From Metabacillus endolithicus (GTDB taxonomy: Bacteria > Bacillota > Bacilli > Bacillales > Bacillaceae): a stretch of DNA of 64,000 nucleotides. Of the stretch, positions 47,155 to 57,361 are shown in pieces (the first letter of the stretch is position 1; every line of letters begins with the position of its first letter). A program made the translations under genes and the position numbers. Below the pieces are notes generated by a model. That model ran no database searches. It had not been told where the DNA came from and saw nothing but the letters and a program-made list of their open reading frames with translations. Location of the stretch: contig NZ_CP095550.1 of the NCBI RefSeq assembly GCF_023078335.1, positions 3,578,001 to 3,642,000 of the forward strand. The letters run 5' to 3'.

Positions 47155-48617
47155 ATAGTATACAGAAGAAAATATGGAGTCTTGTTTTAGTGGCTCTCTT
47201 AATAATGTCAGCAACTTGGTTTTCACTAATTCACTATAATCAAAAAATGCTAGACCAATATAACAATATCCTTGAAAGATACTTAGTTTTGAATGAAATA
47301 ACAATAAAAAGCGAAGATACGGTAACAGCATTAAATAACTATTTACTGATTCCTTCTGAAGATAATTTTAAAGCGGTTTCTCAGAACAAGGAAGACATTC
47401 AAACGATGAAAAATGAAGTGGCTAAATTTAAAAATGTGGAGAATGAATTAGCCTTAACAAATTATGTAAACTTAATTGATAGTTTTATAGAGACAGTTGA
47501 TTTATCACTTTCTTTTCAGACAGAGGCTGAAACAGAGTACTCAATGACAGCATTTAATGAAGCGACTCATATATCTAATTATATCTCAGAAATGGCTCTG
47601 ACTTTAATAGATTTAGAGCTTCAAACATATGATATGTTCTATCGAGATATGATCAGTCAGTCAGAAGAGCTTAAGCAGCTCGGAATTTGGCTACTACTCT
47701 TAATTACGGTTGGTCTCTTACTCTTTACCTATTGGTTTTCCCAACGAATTACAAAACCAGTCGAGAAGCTGACACATGCAGCAAATGAGCTTTCCAAAGG
47801 TCGATTTGATTTAAAAGTAGAAGTGAATTCGAGTGATGAAATTGCCTTTTTGGCAAAGATGTTTGATCGAATGCGTGTGAATATTAACAAATTAATATCG
47901 GAAATGCATCATCAAGCACAGTTAGAAAATGAATTACAGCAAAGCAGGCTTTTATTAAAGGAAAGTCAACTGCGTAATCTTCAGAGTCAGATTAATCCAC
48001 ATTTTTTGTTTAACACGCTAAATACACTTTCTAAAAAAGCTTATATGGAAGGATCCGAAGAAACTAGTGATTTGCTAGTTAGTGTAGCAGGTTTATTACG
48101 TTACAATTTAAAGCATTTAGATAAGCCTATGACACTCAATGATGAAGTACATGTAATGAAACAATACATTGAAATTCAAAAAACTAGATATACAGACAGA
48201 CTTACCTTTCATACGGAAATTGATGAATCTTGCCTCCATATCCTGATTCCTGGTCTTACCTTGCAGCCACTCGTGGAAAATGCGGTCATATATGCTGTTG
48301 AGCCACATGAAGAAGGTGGTATTATTTGGTTTCGAATCAAAGATGAAGGTGATTTAGTAACGATAGAAGTGGAAGACAATGGACCTGGTATGAGTGATGA
48401 GAAAATACAAGAAATATATGAAGAAAAGGTTAATACGGCAAATGGTCACTCCTCTGGTATTGGTTTAAGTAATGTGATGAAGCGTCTTCGTCTTTTTAAT
48501 GGAATGGAAGATGTAATGAAGATAGATAGTAGCCTAGGAAGTGGGACGAAAGTAAGTATAAAGCTTTTGAAAGAAAGGAGATCAGAGATATATGACCAAT
48601 ATACTAATAGTGGATGA
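47151..48617 (+). CDS. Sensor histidine kinase, LytS/YesM family
   Basis: 488 aa. TM1 about residues 8-27, an extracytoplasmic helical segment, TM2 about 178-198, HAMP about 198-250, then the His_kinase domain with H284 in QINPHFLFNTLN, the N-box LQPLVENAV, the DNGPGM G1 box and GIGLSNVMKRL. It should phosphorylate the YesN-like regulator encoded next. The ATG overlaps the XylFII-like stop by four bases, and its own 3' end overlaps the regulator start by 26 bp, so the three genes are translated as a unit. Confidence 0.92.
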   Translation: MNSIQKKIWSLVLVALLIMSATWFSLIHYNQKMLDQYNNILERYLVLNEITIKSEDTVTALNNYLLIPSEDNFKAVSQNKEDIQTMKNEVAKFKNVENELALTNYVNLIDSFIETVDLSLSFQTEAETEYSMTAFNEATHISNYISEMALTLIDLELQTYDMFYRDMISQSEELKQLGIWLLLLITVGLLLFTYWFSQRITKPVEKLTHAANELSKGRFDLKVEVNSSDEIAFLAKMFDRMRVNINKLISEMHHQAQLENELQQSRLLLKESQLRNLQSQINPHFLFNTLNTLSKKAYMEGSEETSDLLVSVAGLLRYNLKHLDKPMTLNDEVHVMKQYIEIQKTRYTDRLTFHTEIDESCLHILIPGLTLQPLVENAVIYAVEPHEEGGIIWFRIKDEGDLVTIEVEDNGPGMSDEKIQEIYEEKVNTANGHSSGIGLSNVMKRLRLFNGMEDVMKIDSSLGSGTKVSIKLLKERRSEIYDQYTNSG

Positions 48618-50133
48618 TGAACAGGTCGAGCGTGATGGGTTAGAAGCTATTCTGAAAAGAAACTTCCCGGATATTGTGATTCAACAAGCGAAAAATGGAA
48701 GGCTAGCAATTGAGGTAGCAGCAGATTTTCAACCGGACTTAGTGTTCATGGATATTCAAATGCCTGGTATGAACGGTATTGAAGTAATCGAAAAAATGAA
48801 ATCCTATCATCCTAGCTTGAAATTTATATTAGTAACTGCATACGCTACTTTTGATTACGCTAAGGAAGCTATGAGGCTGGGTGTTGTCGATTATTTGGTG
48901 AAACCTAGCCGAGTTAAGGAGATCGTTGAAACAGTTGAGAAAGTTCTTAACCAAATAAAGACTGAACAACAAAGACTAGAGGCGGTTAAGCAACAGGAAA
49001 ATACTTTGCAAAAAGCTATGTCCTTATTTGAGACTGATGTCGTAACACAGCTTTTATTTGATCATGTTCATGAAGTTCACTTAGAAGAGTTGCTAGAAAT
49101 GTTAGACATACAGGCTACAGAGGAAAAGTTTGTTATTAGTCTTATTGTGTCAGACGGTTCTGAAGTCTCTTATTCTATGGTTAGAGAAAAGTTGAGTCAG
49201 ACTGGCAGTGGTTGGGTAGGTGCTTTGTATGGCCGACAACTACCGATTATTGTCTTTCGAAAGCAAGATCAAACGTTTCGTACTCAAGCAACAATATTGG
49301 CTAAAGAAATTTTGTCCTTAAACACATCTGATAAGGATGCGGGTTGGTTTGTTGGAATTGGGACTGTATACAACTCTTTAAGTGAAATTACACAATCATA
49401 TCAAGAGTCACTAATCGCGACAAGAGACACATCCATTCCACGAGGATTCCAATTTTATGAGGATCTCCCTTCACTTGTCTCAGGATTCGATGAGGAAACA
49501 ACAAAACAAAGTGAACAGCAATATTTTGACCATATCCGAAGTGGAGAATGGGACGAGATTTTTCAACAAATTGTGATTATAATTGATCGCCTAGAACAAG
49601 AAGGGGCAATGCTAAATCAAACGCAGCAAAGAGTTATGGAGTTGTTTTGGATAGCCTCCCGCGTATTAAGTGAGATGGGGGTAGAATCAGATGTACCGTT
49701 GTACTCCTTCAAATCGACCGATTATCGACAGTTACGAGCCGAAACACGGCATCTGTTAGATAGGATGAGAGAATTATATGAGAATCACCTTACTAGTATG
49801 GAAGCTGATACCATTCAAAAAATAAAACAATTTATCATTGACCATGCACACGAGGATATATCTTTAGAAGCTGTTGGTAGAGAAGTAGGTCTGAGTCCTA
49901 TATACATTAGTAAAATATTTAAAGAACAGCTTGGAATTAACTATATTAACTTTTTAACAGAGTGTCGCATTGAAAAAGCAAAGAGGCTAATGAGAGATCC
50001 ATTAAAAAGCTTAAAAGAAATAACATTTGAAGTTGGTTACCATGATCCGAACTATTTTAGTAAGGTATTTAAAAAAATCTGCCATTCCTCTCCAAAGGAG
50101 TACCGTAAAAACTTGTTATCAAAAGTAGAATAA
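48592..50133 (+). CDS. Response regulator, YesN/AraC family
   Basis: 513 aa. Receiver domain 1-120 with DDE at 8-10, the phospho-acceptor D54 in VFMDIQMPG and K103-type KP motif; a central variable region; C-terminal AraC double HTH (about 410-510; DISLEAVGREVGLSPIYISKIFKEQLG and EVGYHDPNYFSKVFKK). It is the cytoplasmic output of the XylFII-LytS pair and the likely activator of the binding-protein/XylGH operons downstream. The start ATG lies inside the kinase gene with GAAAGGAGATC before it. Confidence 0.92.
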   Translation: MTNILIVDDEQVERDGLEAILKRNFPDIVIQQAKNGRLAIEVAADFQPDLVFMDIQMPGMNGIEVIEKMKSYHPSLKFILVTAYATFDYAKEAMRLGVVDYLVKPSRVKEIVETVEKVLNQIKTEQQRLEAVKQQENTLQKAMSLFETDVVTQLLFDHVHEVHLEELLEMLDIQATEEKFVISLIVSDGSEVSYSMVREKLSQTGSGWVGALYGRQLPIIVFRKQDQTFRTQATILAKEILSLNTSDKDAGWFVGIGTVYNSLSEITQSYQESLIATRDTSIPRGFQFYEDLPSLVSGFDEETTKQSEQQYFDHIRSGEWDEIFQQIVIIIDRLEQEGAMLNQTQQRVMELFWIASRVLSEMGVESDVPLYSFKSTDYRQLRAETRHLLDRMRELYENHLTSMEADTIQKIKQFIIDHAHEDISLEAVGREVGLSPIYISKIFKEQLGINYINFLTECRIEKAKRLMRDPLKSLKEITFEVGYHDPNYFSKVFKKICHSSPKEYRKNLLSKVE

Positions 50134-50190
50134 TACAATTGTATAGGAGCGATTAAAATCAGACAGTTAATTTCTTTAACGAACTTAGGA

Positions 50191-51249
50191 TTGTTGATGC
50201 TCGTATTATTCTTAATTCTTCTTGGGTGTGAAGAACAGCAGAATCAAAACAACGATTCAAAAGCACCATCAAAGACGGGCAGCTATACCTTAAATGATGA
50301 ACAGTTAGTGGAAAATCCAATTAAAATTGGATTTGCTATGGATACATTAACGGAGGAACGGTGGGTGAAGGACAGAGATCTTTTTAAAGAATCGGTGGAA
50401 GCATTAGGGGCAGAGGTGGAGGTTATGGCTTCACATGGAGATGATGCCTTGCAAATTTGGCAAGCGGAAACCATGATAAGCCAGGGTATTGATTTATTGG
50501 TCATTGTTCCACATAACGCTGAATCAACCGCAGCTATTGTAGAAAAAGCACACTCTGCTGGAATTAAGGTAGTATCGTATGATCGCCTTGTGAAGAATGC
50601 TGAAGTTGAGATGTATGTTTCCTATGATAATGAGCAGGTTGGTGTCCTTCAGGCGCAGGCGATAACAGAACTTGTTCCTAAAGGAAAGTATGTCTATATA
50701 GGTGGAGCAGAAACCGATAATAATGCGCATATGGCTAAAAAAGGGGTATTTGAAGTACTTCAGCCACTTATTGATAAAGGAGATATTACGGTTGTATTTG
50801 ATCAGTGGACAAAAGACTGGGTACCAACATATGCAAAGGAAAATATGAGAATTGCCCTAGATGCTAATCATAACGATATTGATGCAGTAATTGCAGCCAA
50901 TGATGCAACGGCTGGTGCTGTAATTGAAGTGCTTGAAGAGCGTGGACTTGCTGGGAAAATACCAGTTGCTGGTCAAGATGCTGATCTAGCTGCTGTTCAG
51001 CGTATCGTTGAAGGGAAACAGACGATGACAATCTATAAGCCAATTAAAGAGCTAACAAAGATTGCTGGAGAGCTTGCCTTCAAGCTAGCGAAGGGAGAGG
51101 GGATTGAGGATCTCGGTGAAGTCGTGAAAGTAAACAACGGGAAAATGGAAGTACCATCAATCCTTCTTTCGCCTACCGTTGTTACTCAAACAAATATAGA
51201 GGAAACGATTATTGCCGATGGTTTCCACTTGAAGGAGATGTTTATTTAA
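50191..51249 (+). CDS. Xylose-type ABC substrate-binding lipoprotein, first copy
   Basis: 352 aa type I sugar-binding protein like XylF/ChvE (IGFAMDTLTEERWVKDRDLF, VSYDRLVKNAEVEMYVSYDN). The lipobox LILLGC is present, but TTG 50191 gives a signal peptide with no positive n-region. The only site, AGGAGC (50145-50150), lies 40 bases upstream, and in-frame codons there are ATT 50152 and ATC 50158, which would supply a normal Lys/Arg n-region. So either a rare start codon or a base error is likely. It follows the regulator by 57 bp and ends with a terminator, separating it from the second copy. Confidence 0.83.
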   Translation: MLMLVLFLILLGCEEQQNQNNDSKAPSKTGSYTLNDEQLVENPIKIGFAMDTLTEERWVKDRDLFKESVEALGAEVEVMASHGDDALQIWQAETMISQGIDLLVIVPHNAESTAAIVEKAHSAGIKVVSYDRLVKNAEVEMYVSYDNEQVGVLQAQAITELVPKGKYVYIGGAETDNNAHMAKKGVFEVLQPLIDKGDITVVFDQWTKDWVPTYAKENMRIALDANHNDIDAVIAANDATAGAVIEVLEERGLAGKIPVAGQDADLAAVQRIVEGKQTMTIYKPIKELTKIAGELAFKLAKGEGIEDLGEVVKVNNGKMEVPSILLSPTVVTQTNIEETIIADGFHLKEMFI

Positions 51250-51267
51250 ATAGAGATAAGTAAGAGT

Positions 51268-51300
51268 AGGAGCTTGGAGTATTTTCCAAGCTCTATTTTT
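51268..51300 (+). terminator. Terminator between the two binding-protein genes
   Basis: GGAGCTTGGA pairs with TCCAAGCTCT (one G-T pair), followed by ATTTTTG. Confidence 0.75.
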
Positions 51301-51468
51301 GTATGAATTTTAAGTGGTAGATCATGCTCAAATATGACATAGGTACTTCCGCATATCCTAGTCCCTACACTAGATCCATATCCCCATGTTGAAAAAGTAC
51401 AGATAGATACCAAAATAGTACTATAAGTAAGTGTTTTCATAACCAATTACGGGTGATATATTTTACTT

Positions 51469-51482
51469 GTAAGCACTTCCAA
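51469..51482. promoter_or_regulatory. Weak cre-like site upstream of xylF
   Basis: TGTAAGCACTTCCA departs from cre in the central G and position 12. It lies 26 bp before the start codon, close enough to interfere with initiation. Confidence 0.3.
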
Positions 51483-51507
51483 CAAAGATAAGAGGGGGAA
51501 AATAGTA

Positions 51508-52623
51508 ATGAAAAAAGGGTTTAAATTAACAATGGCCTTATTAATAGGTATTTTATTAACTTTCGTAGCTGCTTGTAGCAGTGGCAGCACTGGCGGCGGC
51601 AGTAGTGAAGTAAGTGTTGGGATCGTATTACCAACAAAGGATGAGCCAAGATGGGTTCAAGACGAAGAAAGATTTAAAGCAGCTCTAGCAGACTCTGAAT
51701 ATACAACTGAAATTTTATTCAGCCAAGGTTCTTCTGCAAAGGAGAAAGAAAACGTAGAAACGTTAATTAGTAAAGGAATCGATGTTCTAATTATCGCACC
51801 TCATGATGGTGCAGCAGCTGGTTCAGCAGTAGAAGCAGCAAAAGAAGAAGGAATTAAAGTTATTTCTTACGACCGTTTAATCACTGACACAGATGCAGTT
51901 GATTATTATGTAACATTTGACAGTGTGGCTGTAGGTGAAGCACAAGGTCAATATTTAGTTGACAATGCAGAAGGTACTGGAATTCCACTTTACTTATTTG
52001 CTGGTGCAGCATCTGATAACAATGCATTCTTATTCTTCGAAGGTGCTTGGAACGTTCTTCAACCAAAAATTGCTGATGGTACTTTTGTAATCGCTAACTC
52101 TAGTGAAGCGGAAGCGTTAAAAGACAAAGCAACTCTTACTCGTGACGAGTTAGGGAAAATCTTAGGTCAGGTTACAACAAACTGGGATCCAAACGAAGCT
52201 AAAAATAAAGCGCAAACAAACTTAACAGCTGCAGGTGCTGACTTAAAAGGTGACGTGGCAATTCTTGCTCCAAACGATGGTACTTCTCGTTCAATCGCTG
52301 ATGTATTTGCTTCAGATGGTGCTGTTTCAAGCTATGTAATCACTGGTCAGGATGCTGAAAAAGCTTCTGTCCAATACATTATTGATGATAAACAATCTAT
52401 GACAGTATTCAAAGATGTTCGTACACTTGTTGAAGATGCAATGGGTATGGCAGTAGACATTCTTGATGGAAATACGCCAGAAACAACTGGTACTTATAAC
52501 AACGGTAGTGTTGATGTAAATGCTAAACAAACTGATGTTATCGTTGTGAACAAAGAAAACGTAAAAGCTGAATTAGTTGATTCAGGTTACTATGATGCTA
52601 GTGAATTCACTGGACTAGAATAA
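51508..52623 (+). CDS. xylF: Xylose ABC transporter substrate-binding lipoprotein
   Basis: 371 aa. Signal peptide with lipobox FVAAC (Cys 23), a Ser/Gly linker, then a XylF/ChvE-type fold (IVLPTKDEPRWVQDEERF, VISYDRLITDTDAVDYYVTFD, TGQDAEKASVQYIIDDKQSMTVFKD). These segments match the xylose/multiple-sugar binding proteins of XylFGH systems. Start ATG 51508 with AGAGGGGGAA. A perfect 15-bp stem-loop follows, then xylG, so the binding protein should be made in excess. It shares about the same fold but limited identity with the copy at 50191. Confidence 0.9.
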   Translation: MKKGFKLTMALLIGILLTFVAACSSGSTGGGSSEVSVGIVLPTKDEPRWVQDEERFKAALADSEYTTEILFSQGSSAKEKENVETLISKGIDVLIIAPHDGAAAGSAVEAAKEEGIKVISYDRLITDTDAVDYYVTFDSVAVGEAQGQYLVDNAEGTGIPLYLFAGAASDNNAFLFFEGAWNVLQPKIADGTFVIANSSEAEALKDKATLTRDELGKILGQVTTNWDPNEAKNKAQTNLTAAGADLKGDVAILAPNDGTSRSIADVFASDGAVSSYVITGQDAEKASVQYIIDDKQSMTVFKDVRTLVEDAMGMAVDILDGNTPETTGTYNNGSVDVNAKQTDVIVVNKENVKAELVDSGYYDASEFTGLE

Positions 52624-52642
52624 TAGAAAAATAGATGTTAAG

Positions 52643-52676
52643 AAATGAGTGTTAGACTTATGTCTAACACTCATTT
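52643..52676 (+). terminator. Attenuator stem-loop between xylF and xylG
   Basis: A perfect 15-bp stem (52643-52657 with 52662-52676) around TTAT. There is almost no T run, so partial termination or 3'-end protection of xylF mRNA is likely. Confidence 0.75.
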
Positions 52677-52706
52677 GTAAAGTTGTCTGGTTAAGGAGGC
52701 AGAAAG

Positions 52707-54227
52707 ATGAGCGATTATATTTTAGAGATGAACCAGATATCAAAAGAATTTACAGGTGTGAAGGCGCTCTCTAATGTCAATTTTAAAGTGGAAAGAGGAG
52801 AAATCCACTTTTTAGTAGGTGAAAATGGAGCCGGTAAGTCAACTCTTATGAAGGTGCTTAGCGGTGTATATCCATACGGAAACTACTCAGGAGATATCGT
52901 TTTTAACGGTGAAGTTCAAAGGTTTAACAAAATAAGTGATAGCGTAGATGTGGGAATTGTTATTATCTATCAAGAATTGGCTTTATTCCCTGATCTTTCT
53001 GTTTACGAAAATATCTTTGCAGGTAATGAGATTCAAAAAGGTGGCGTTGTGAATTGGAACAAAGCCATTGTTGAAGCGAAGAAGATGTTAGACAAAGTTG
53101 GTTTAAGAGTAAATCCGGAAATCTTAATTAAAGATTTAGGTGTAGGGAAACAGCAATTAGTAGAAATTGCAAAAGCGTTAAGTAAGAAAGTTAAATTATT
53201 AATCTTAGATGAACCAACAGCAGCACTAAATGAAGATGATAGTGAAAATTTATTGCAATTATTATTAGAGCTAAAAAAGCAAGGGATCACATCAATCATG
53301 ATCTCTCACAAATTAAAAGAGGTAACTGCGATTGCCGATAAGGCAACAGTGTTACGTGATGGTGAAACGATTTGTACGTTAGAAAGATCAAAAGGTGAAA
53401 TTACCGAGGATGCCATAATCAAAAACATGGTGGGCCGTGAAATAGAAGATATTTATCCGAAACGTCCAAAGAAAGCCTTCGGTGAAAATGTTCTTGAACT
53501 ATCGAACTGGACAGCGTATGATCCAAAGCTTGGACGAAATGTTGCTAATAACGTGAATTTACACGTAAAACAGGGAGAAATTGTTGGAATAGCAGGATTA
53601 ATGGGATCAGGACGAACAGAGCTTGCATTAAGTATTTTTGGAAACGCTGCAGGCTATAAAATTCAAGGTGATTTATTTATTGAAGGACAGCCTGGGAAAT
53701 TTAAACACCCAAGTGAAGCCATTAAAGCAGGAATTGCTTATGTAACAGAAGATCGTAAAGGTGACGGATTGTTTTTACAACAAGATATAAAAAGCAACAT
53801 CTCAATCGGAAACTTGAAAGAGATCTCCTCAAATGGAGTTGTTAATGAAAATGAAGAAAATGTCATTGCACAACAATATAGAGAATCTCTAGGGGTTAAA
53901 ACACCTTCTTTACAACAACTTGTTGGAAACCTTAGTGGTGGTAATCAGCAGAAGGTGTCATTAGGAAAATGGTTGTTTGTAGGTCCTAAATTATTGATCT
54001 TAGATGAGCCAACACGAGGAATTGATGTTGGTGCTAAATTTGAAATTTATACAGTTATGAATGAACTGATTAATAGAGGTATGAGTATCATCATGATTTC
54101 ATCAGAGCTTGGTGAAGTCCTTGGTATGAGCGATCGCGTGTATGTAATGGCTGAGGGAGAAATCAAAGGTGAATTATCATCAGATGCAGCCAGCCAAGAA
54201 AAGATCATGGAACTTGCGACGCAATAG
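52707..54227 (+). CDS. xylG: Xylose ABC transporter ATP-binding protein
   Basis: 506 aa with two complete ABC modules. N-terminal Walker [11 protein letters not shown] (about 36-45) and Walker B LLILDEPTAAL; C-terminal GLMGSGRTEL, LSGGNQQKVSLGKW and LLILDEPTRGIDVG. Length and motifs match XylG/RbsA ATPases. It lies between xylF and xylH, with AAGGAGGCAG before ATG 52707 and 12 bp to xylH. Unlike the other two CUT2 ATPases in the window it is free of frameshifts. Confidence 0.93.
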   Translation: MSDYILEMNQISKEFTGVKALSNVNFKVERGEIHFLVGENGAGKSTLMKVLSGVYPYGNYSGDIVFNGEVQRFNKISDSVDVGIVIIYQELALFPDLSVYENIFAGNEIQKGGVVNWNKAIVEAKKMLDKVGLRVNPEILIKDLGVGKQQLVEIAKALSKKVKLLILDEPTAALNEDDSENLLQLLLELKKQGITSIMISHKLKEVTAIADKATVLRDGETICTLERSKGEITEDAIIKNMVGREIEDIYPKRPKKAFGENVLELSNWTAYDPKLGRNVANNVNLHVKQGEIVGIAGLMGSGRTELALSIFGNAAGYKIQGDLFIEGQPGKFKHPSEAIKAGIAYVTEDRKGDGLFLQQDIKSNISIGNLKEISSNGVVNENEENVIAQQYRESLGVKTPSLQQLVGNLSGGNQQKVSLGKWLFVGPKLLILDEPTRGIDVGAKFEIYTVMNELINRGMSIIMISSELGEVLGMSDRVYVMAEGEIKGELSSDAASQEKIMELATQ

Positions 54228-54239
54228 GAGGCAAAAAGT

Positions 54240-55415
54240 ATGAAATATATTAATGAGCTAAAGGGATTAGTAAAGCATAATATTCGTGATTATGGGATGT
54301 ACATCGCACTAATTGTTATTATGATCACGTTTCAAATACTTACAAATGGACTTTTCATGTCCTCTCGAAATATTAGTAACTTACTAGATTCAGCAGGATA
54401 TATTGCGGTTCTAGCTGTGGGTGTTATGCTTGTTATCGTTATTCGACATATTGATTTATCGATCGGGTTTTTAGCCGGATTTCTCGGGGCAATAGCAGCC
54501 ATTCTTTTAATGCAATTTAACATGCCAGTTTTTATCGTCATTCCAATTATCCTAATTCTTGGAATATGTGCTGGTTCGGCTACAGGTTTTCTAGTAGCTA
54601 AAGTTGGAATTCCGGCATTCGTTGCAACCTTAGCTGGTTGGTTGATCTATCGTGGTGCTATTTTATTAGCAACAGAAAAATCAGGAACAATCATTGTTGA
54701 TAATGATGCGTTTAATGCAATTGGTAATGGATATATTCCTTCCATTGCTGAAGTAGGAGGTTTTCATTTACTATCACTGCTTCTTGGTTTAGTTGGAATT
54801 TTATTCTATATCTATAGTGCAATAAAAAATCGTCGAAACAAAATCAAATATGAATTTGATGTTGTATCAAAGCCTATTTTTATCCTGCAATTACTGTTTG
54901 TTTCAGGAATTATGGCTTATATTACTTGGTTGCTATCTGGATACAATGGTTTTTCATGGACAGTTATTATTATTCTTGTTGTTGTACTTGTGTATCATTT
55001 CATTACAACAAAAACAGTAATCGGACGTCATATTTATTCAGTAGGTAGTAACCCAGAAGCGGCACACCTTACAGGTATCAGCGTAAGCAAAATTACGTTC
55101 TTAGTATTCGGTTCAATGGGTATGCTTTCAGCTTTATCTGGTATTTTATTCACAGCACGTTTACAATCAGCTACAACAACAGCTGGTACATTATTTGAGC
55201 TTGATGCGATTGCTGCAGCATTCGTTGGTGGAGTTTCCGCTGCTGGTGGTGTTGGTAAAGTTACAGGAGCAGTAATAGGTGCAATTGTTATGGCTACACT
55301 AACAAATGGTATGAACTTATTAGGTGTTGGGATCGCTCCTCAATATATGATTCGTGGTGGAGTTCTTGCACTTGCGGTAATCTTTGACGTAATGACACGT
55401 AAACAAAGAGCTTAA
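54240..55415 (+). CDS. xylH: Xylose ABC transporter permease
   Basis: 391 aa, the longer XylH type (RbsC is about 320 aa), with 10-12 hydrophobic segments. [36 protein letters not shown] and [17 protein letters not shown] are the family signatures. It completes XylFGH, the high-affinity pentose importer, presumably induced by XylFII-LytS-YesN. A strong hairpin follows the stop; the chemoreceptor gene begins 74 bp downstream. Confidence 0.93.
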   Translation: MKYINELKGLVKHNIRDYGMYIALIVIMITFQILTNGLFMSSRNISNLLDSAGYIAVLAVGVMLVIVIRHIDLSIGFLAGFLGAIAAILLMQFNMPVFIVIPIILILGICAGSATGFLVAKVGIPAFVATLAGWLIYRGAILLATEKSGTIIVDNDAFNAIGNGYIPSIAEVGGFHLLSLLLGLVGILFYIYSAIKNRRNKIKYEFDVVSKPIFILQLLFVSGIMAYITWLLSGYNGFSWTVIIILVVVLVYHFITTKTVIGRHIYSVGSNPEAAHLTGISVSKITFLVFGSMGMLSALSGILFTARLQSATTTAGTLFELDAIAAAFVGGVSAAGGVGKVTGAVIGAIVMATLTNGMNLLGVGIAPQYMIRGGVLALAVIFDVMTRKQRA

Positions 55416-55427
55416 TAGTTGATGGGG

Positions 55428-55465
55428 AAATACCCCTTGTCCATGAGGGACAAGGGGTATTTGTG
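55428..55465 (+). terminator. Hairpin after xylH
   Basis: AAATACCCCTTGTCC pairs perfectly with GGGACAAGGGGTATTT around ATGA. The following sequence is TTGTGT, not a pure T run, so read-through into the chemoreceptor gene is possible. Confidence 0.75.
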
Positions 55466-55489
55466 TATAAAGGGGAAGAGGGTGTTAGT

Positions 55490-57199
55490 ATGAAGAAAAA
55501 GCTTTTCTACAGATTTAAGTTGAATTCGATAAGAGCAAAGATACTAGTTGGATTCTCACTTGTCATTTTGTTAACAATCGCTTTTGGTGCCTATAATTTT
55601 ATGGCTTCTAAATCAATTAATTCTGATGCGAAGAATATAATTAACCACCAAATTCCATTGTTAATAGCTAATGAAACATTAGGTCAAAACATGGCAGAAC
55701 GAATTGGGCTAGCAAGAGGATATGTGTTAACAGGAAAACAAGAATATATTGATCAATTTAATGTGTATTCGGAAAAAAGTAGAACGGTTGAGGAAACAGC
55801 ACTGAAAATTAATGACTCGGAGGATTTTGAGCAATTAGTAGCAAAAAGCTTAGAATGGGAACAACGTGTTAATGACGAAGTGTTTGCAGTGTACAAAAGT
55901 GGAAATGTAGAGTTAGCAAAGGAGAATTTAGAGGGAGCTGTTCGGGTAACTGCAAACGAAATCATGAACGGTTATAAATATCTAATTAATAATAGAGAAA
56001 AAATGATTGAAGGAGCTGGTGATAACCTACTTTTTAATAATGAATCAAACATTACGATGGGGTTGGTCGTTTCTGTTGTTGTTGCAGTTATAGGTATTTT
56101 TATAGCTATTTATATGTCCTCCGTCATTTCAAAACCTATTCAAACTGTTACACATCGAATGGGCTTACTTGCTGAAGGAGATCTAAGCCAACAGCCTATC
56201 GAGACGAAATCTCGCGATGAAATTGGGAGATTATTCTCAGCAACTAACCAAATGAGTGACAATATCAAAGGACTCTTGAAAGAAATTCATATAGTCTCAG
56301 AATCTGTATCATCTCAAAGTGAAGAACTAACACAATCTGCATTTGAAGTAAAAGAAGGAAGCAGTCAGATTGCGGCAACAATGCAGGTGCTGTCTTTAGA
56401 TTCAGAAGCACAGGCCCATACAACGAGCGATTTAGCGTCTGCAATGAAAATTTTTTCCGGAAAGATAAACGAAGCAGGTCATAGTGGGAAAGAGGTATAT
56501 CAATCTTCCCAGCATGTGATTGATTTGACAGAAACGGGAAGTAAATTAATGTTTACTTCTATTCAGCAAATGGGTACGATTCATTCAATTGTGGAAGAAG
56601 CGGTAGAAAAAGTGAAAACATTAGAAAAGCAGTCAGAAGAAATTTCCATACTCGTTGGAGTAATTAAGGATATCGCTGATCAAACGAACCTACTTGCTTT
56701 GAATGCTGCAATTGAAGCAGCGAGAGCAGGAGAACATGGCAAGGGCTTTTCAGTGGTTGCTAATGAAGTGAGACGACTTGCAGAACAGGTGTCCTTCTCT
56801 GTGGCGGATATTACTCGCATTGTAGGGAATATTCAATCTGAGTCTACTCAAATGACAGACTCTTTACAGGCTGGTTATACGGAAGTTGAAAAGGGGACAA
56901 ATCAAATTAAAACAACGGGCGAGACATTCGAAAAAATTAATCAAGCTTTATTGGAAATGACGAAAGGTGTGCAATTCATTTCAGGAAATCTTAGCACGAT
57001 AGAGGACAATAGTGATGAGATTAATAAATCTATTGAAGAAATTGCTGCAGTTGCGGAAGGAGCAGCAGCAGGAATTGAGCAAACGGCTGCATCGGTGCAA
57101 CAAACAAGCAGCTCAATGGAGCAGGTTGCAGCAAGTTCTGATCGATTAGCCAAATCAGCTGAAACCTTATACAAACAAGTAGCACAATTTAAAATTTAA
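55490..57199 (+). CDS. Methyl-accepting chemotaxis protein
   Basis: 569 aa. TM1 about residues 17-38, a four-helix-bundle ligand domain (about 40-195), TM2 about 190-215, HAMP (215-268) and the cytoplasmic signalling domain with the conserved hairpin [24 protein letters not shown] 55490 with GAAGAGGGTG is chosen over an upstream in-frame start at 55463. Placed directly after xylH, it may sense sugar through liganded XylF, as Trg does with ribose- and galactose-binding proteins; that partnership is an inference. Confidence 0.9.
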   Translation: MKKKLFYRFKLNSIRAKILVGFSLVILLTIAFGAYNFMASKSINSDAKNIINHQIPLLIANETLGQNMAERIGLARGYVLTGKQEYIDQFNVYSEKSRTVEETALKINDSEDFEQLVAKSLEWEQRVNDEVFAVYKSGNVELAKENLEGAVRVTANEIMNGYKYLINNREKMIEGAGDNLLFNNESNITMGLVVSVVVAVIGIFIAIYMSSVISKPIQTVTHRMGLLAEGDLSQQPIETKSRDEIGRLFSATNQMSDNIKGLLKEIHIVSESVSSQSEELTQSAFEVKEGSSQIAATMQVLSLDSEAQAHTTSDLASAMKIFSGKINEAGHSGKEVYQSSQHVIDLTETGSKLMFTSIQQMGTIHSIVEEAVEKVKTLEKQSEEISILVGVIKDIADQTNLLALNAAIEAARAGEHGKGFSVVANEVRRLAEQVSFSVADITRIVGNIQSESTQMTDSLQAGYTEVEKGTNQIKTTGETFEKINQALLEMTKGVQFISGNLSTIEDNSDEINKSIEEIAAVAEGAAAGIEQTAASVQQTSSSMEQVAASSDRLAKSAETLYKQVAQFKI

Positions 57200-57273
57200 G
57201 GTGAACTGTTGAATGGGTGTTTTTTGACGAGGGCCCGGTTTAATCAAATAAACATTTACAATCTTCCACTAAC

Positions 57274-57305
57274 AGGCGTGAACATTATAGTTCATGCCTT
57301 TCTTA
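57274..57305 (+). terminator. Terminator after chemoreceptor gene
   Basis: AGGCGTGAAC (57274-57283) pairs with GTTCATGCCT (57290-57299, one G-T pair), followed by TTCTT. Confidence 0.75.
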
Positions 57306-57312
57306 TTGAAAA

Positions 57313-57350
57313 TTATAATTGTATTATAACCAGCACAATCATATAATTGT
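57313..57350. promoter_or_regulatory. Two palindromes upstream of the MocR-type gene
   Basis: TTATAAT-TGT-ATTATAA (57313-57329) is a perfect inverted repeat that includes a -10-like TATAAT. ACAAT-N6-ATTGT (57335-57350) follows 5 bp later. MocR regulators usually bind near their own promoters, so these are autoregulatory candidates. Confidence 0.45.
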
Positions 57351-57361
57351 GAGAAAAAAGG

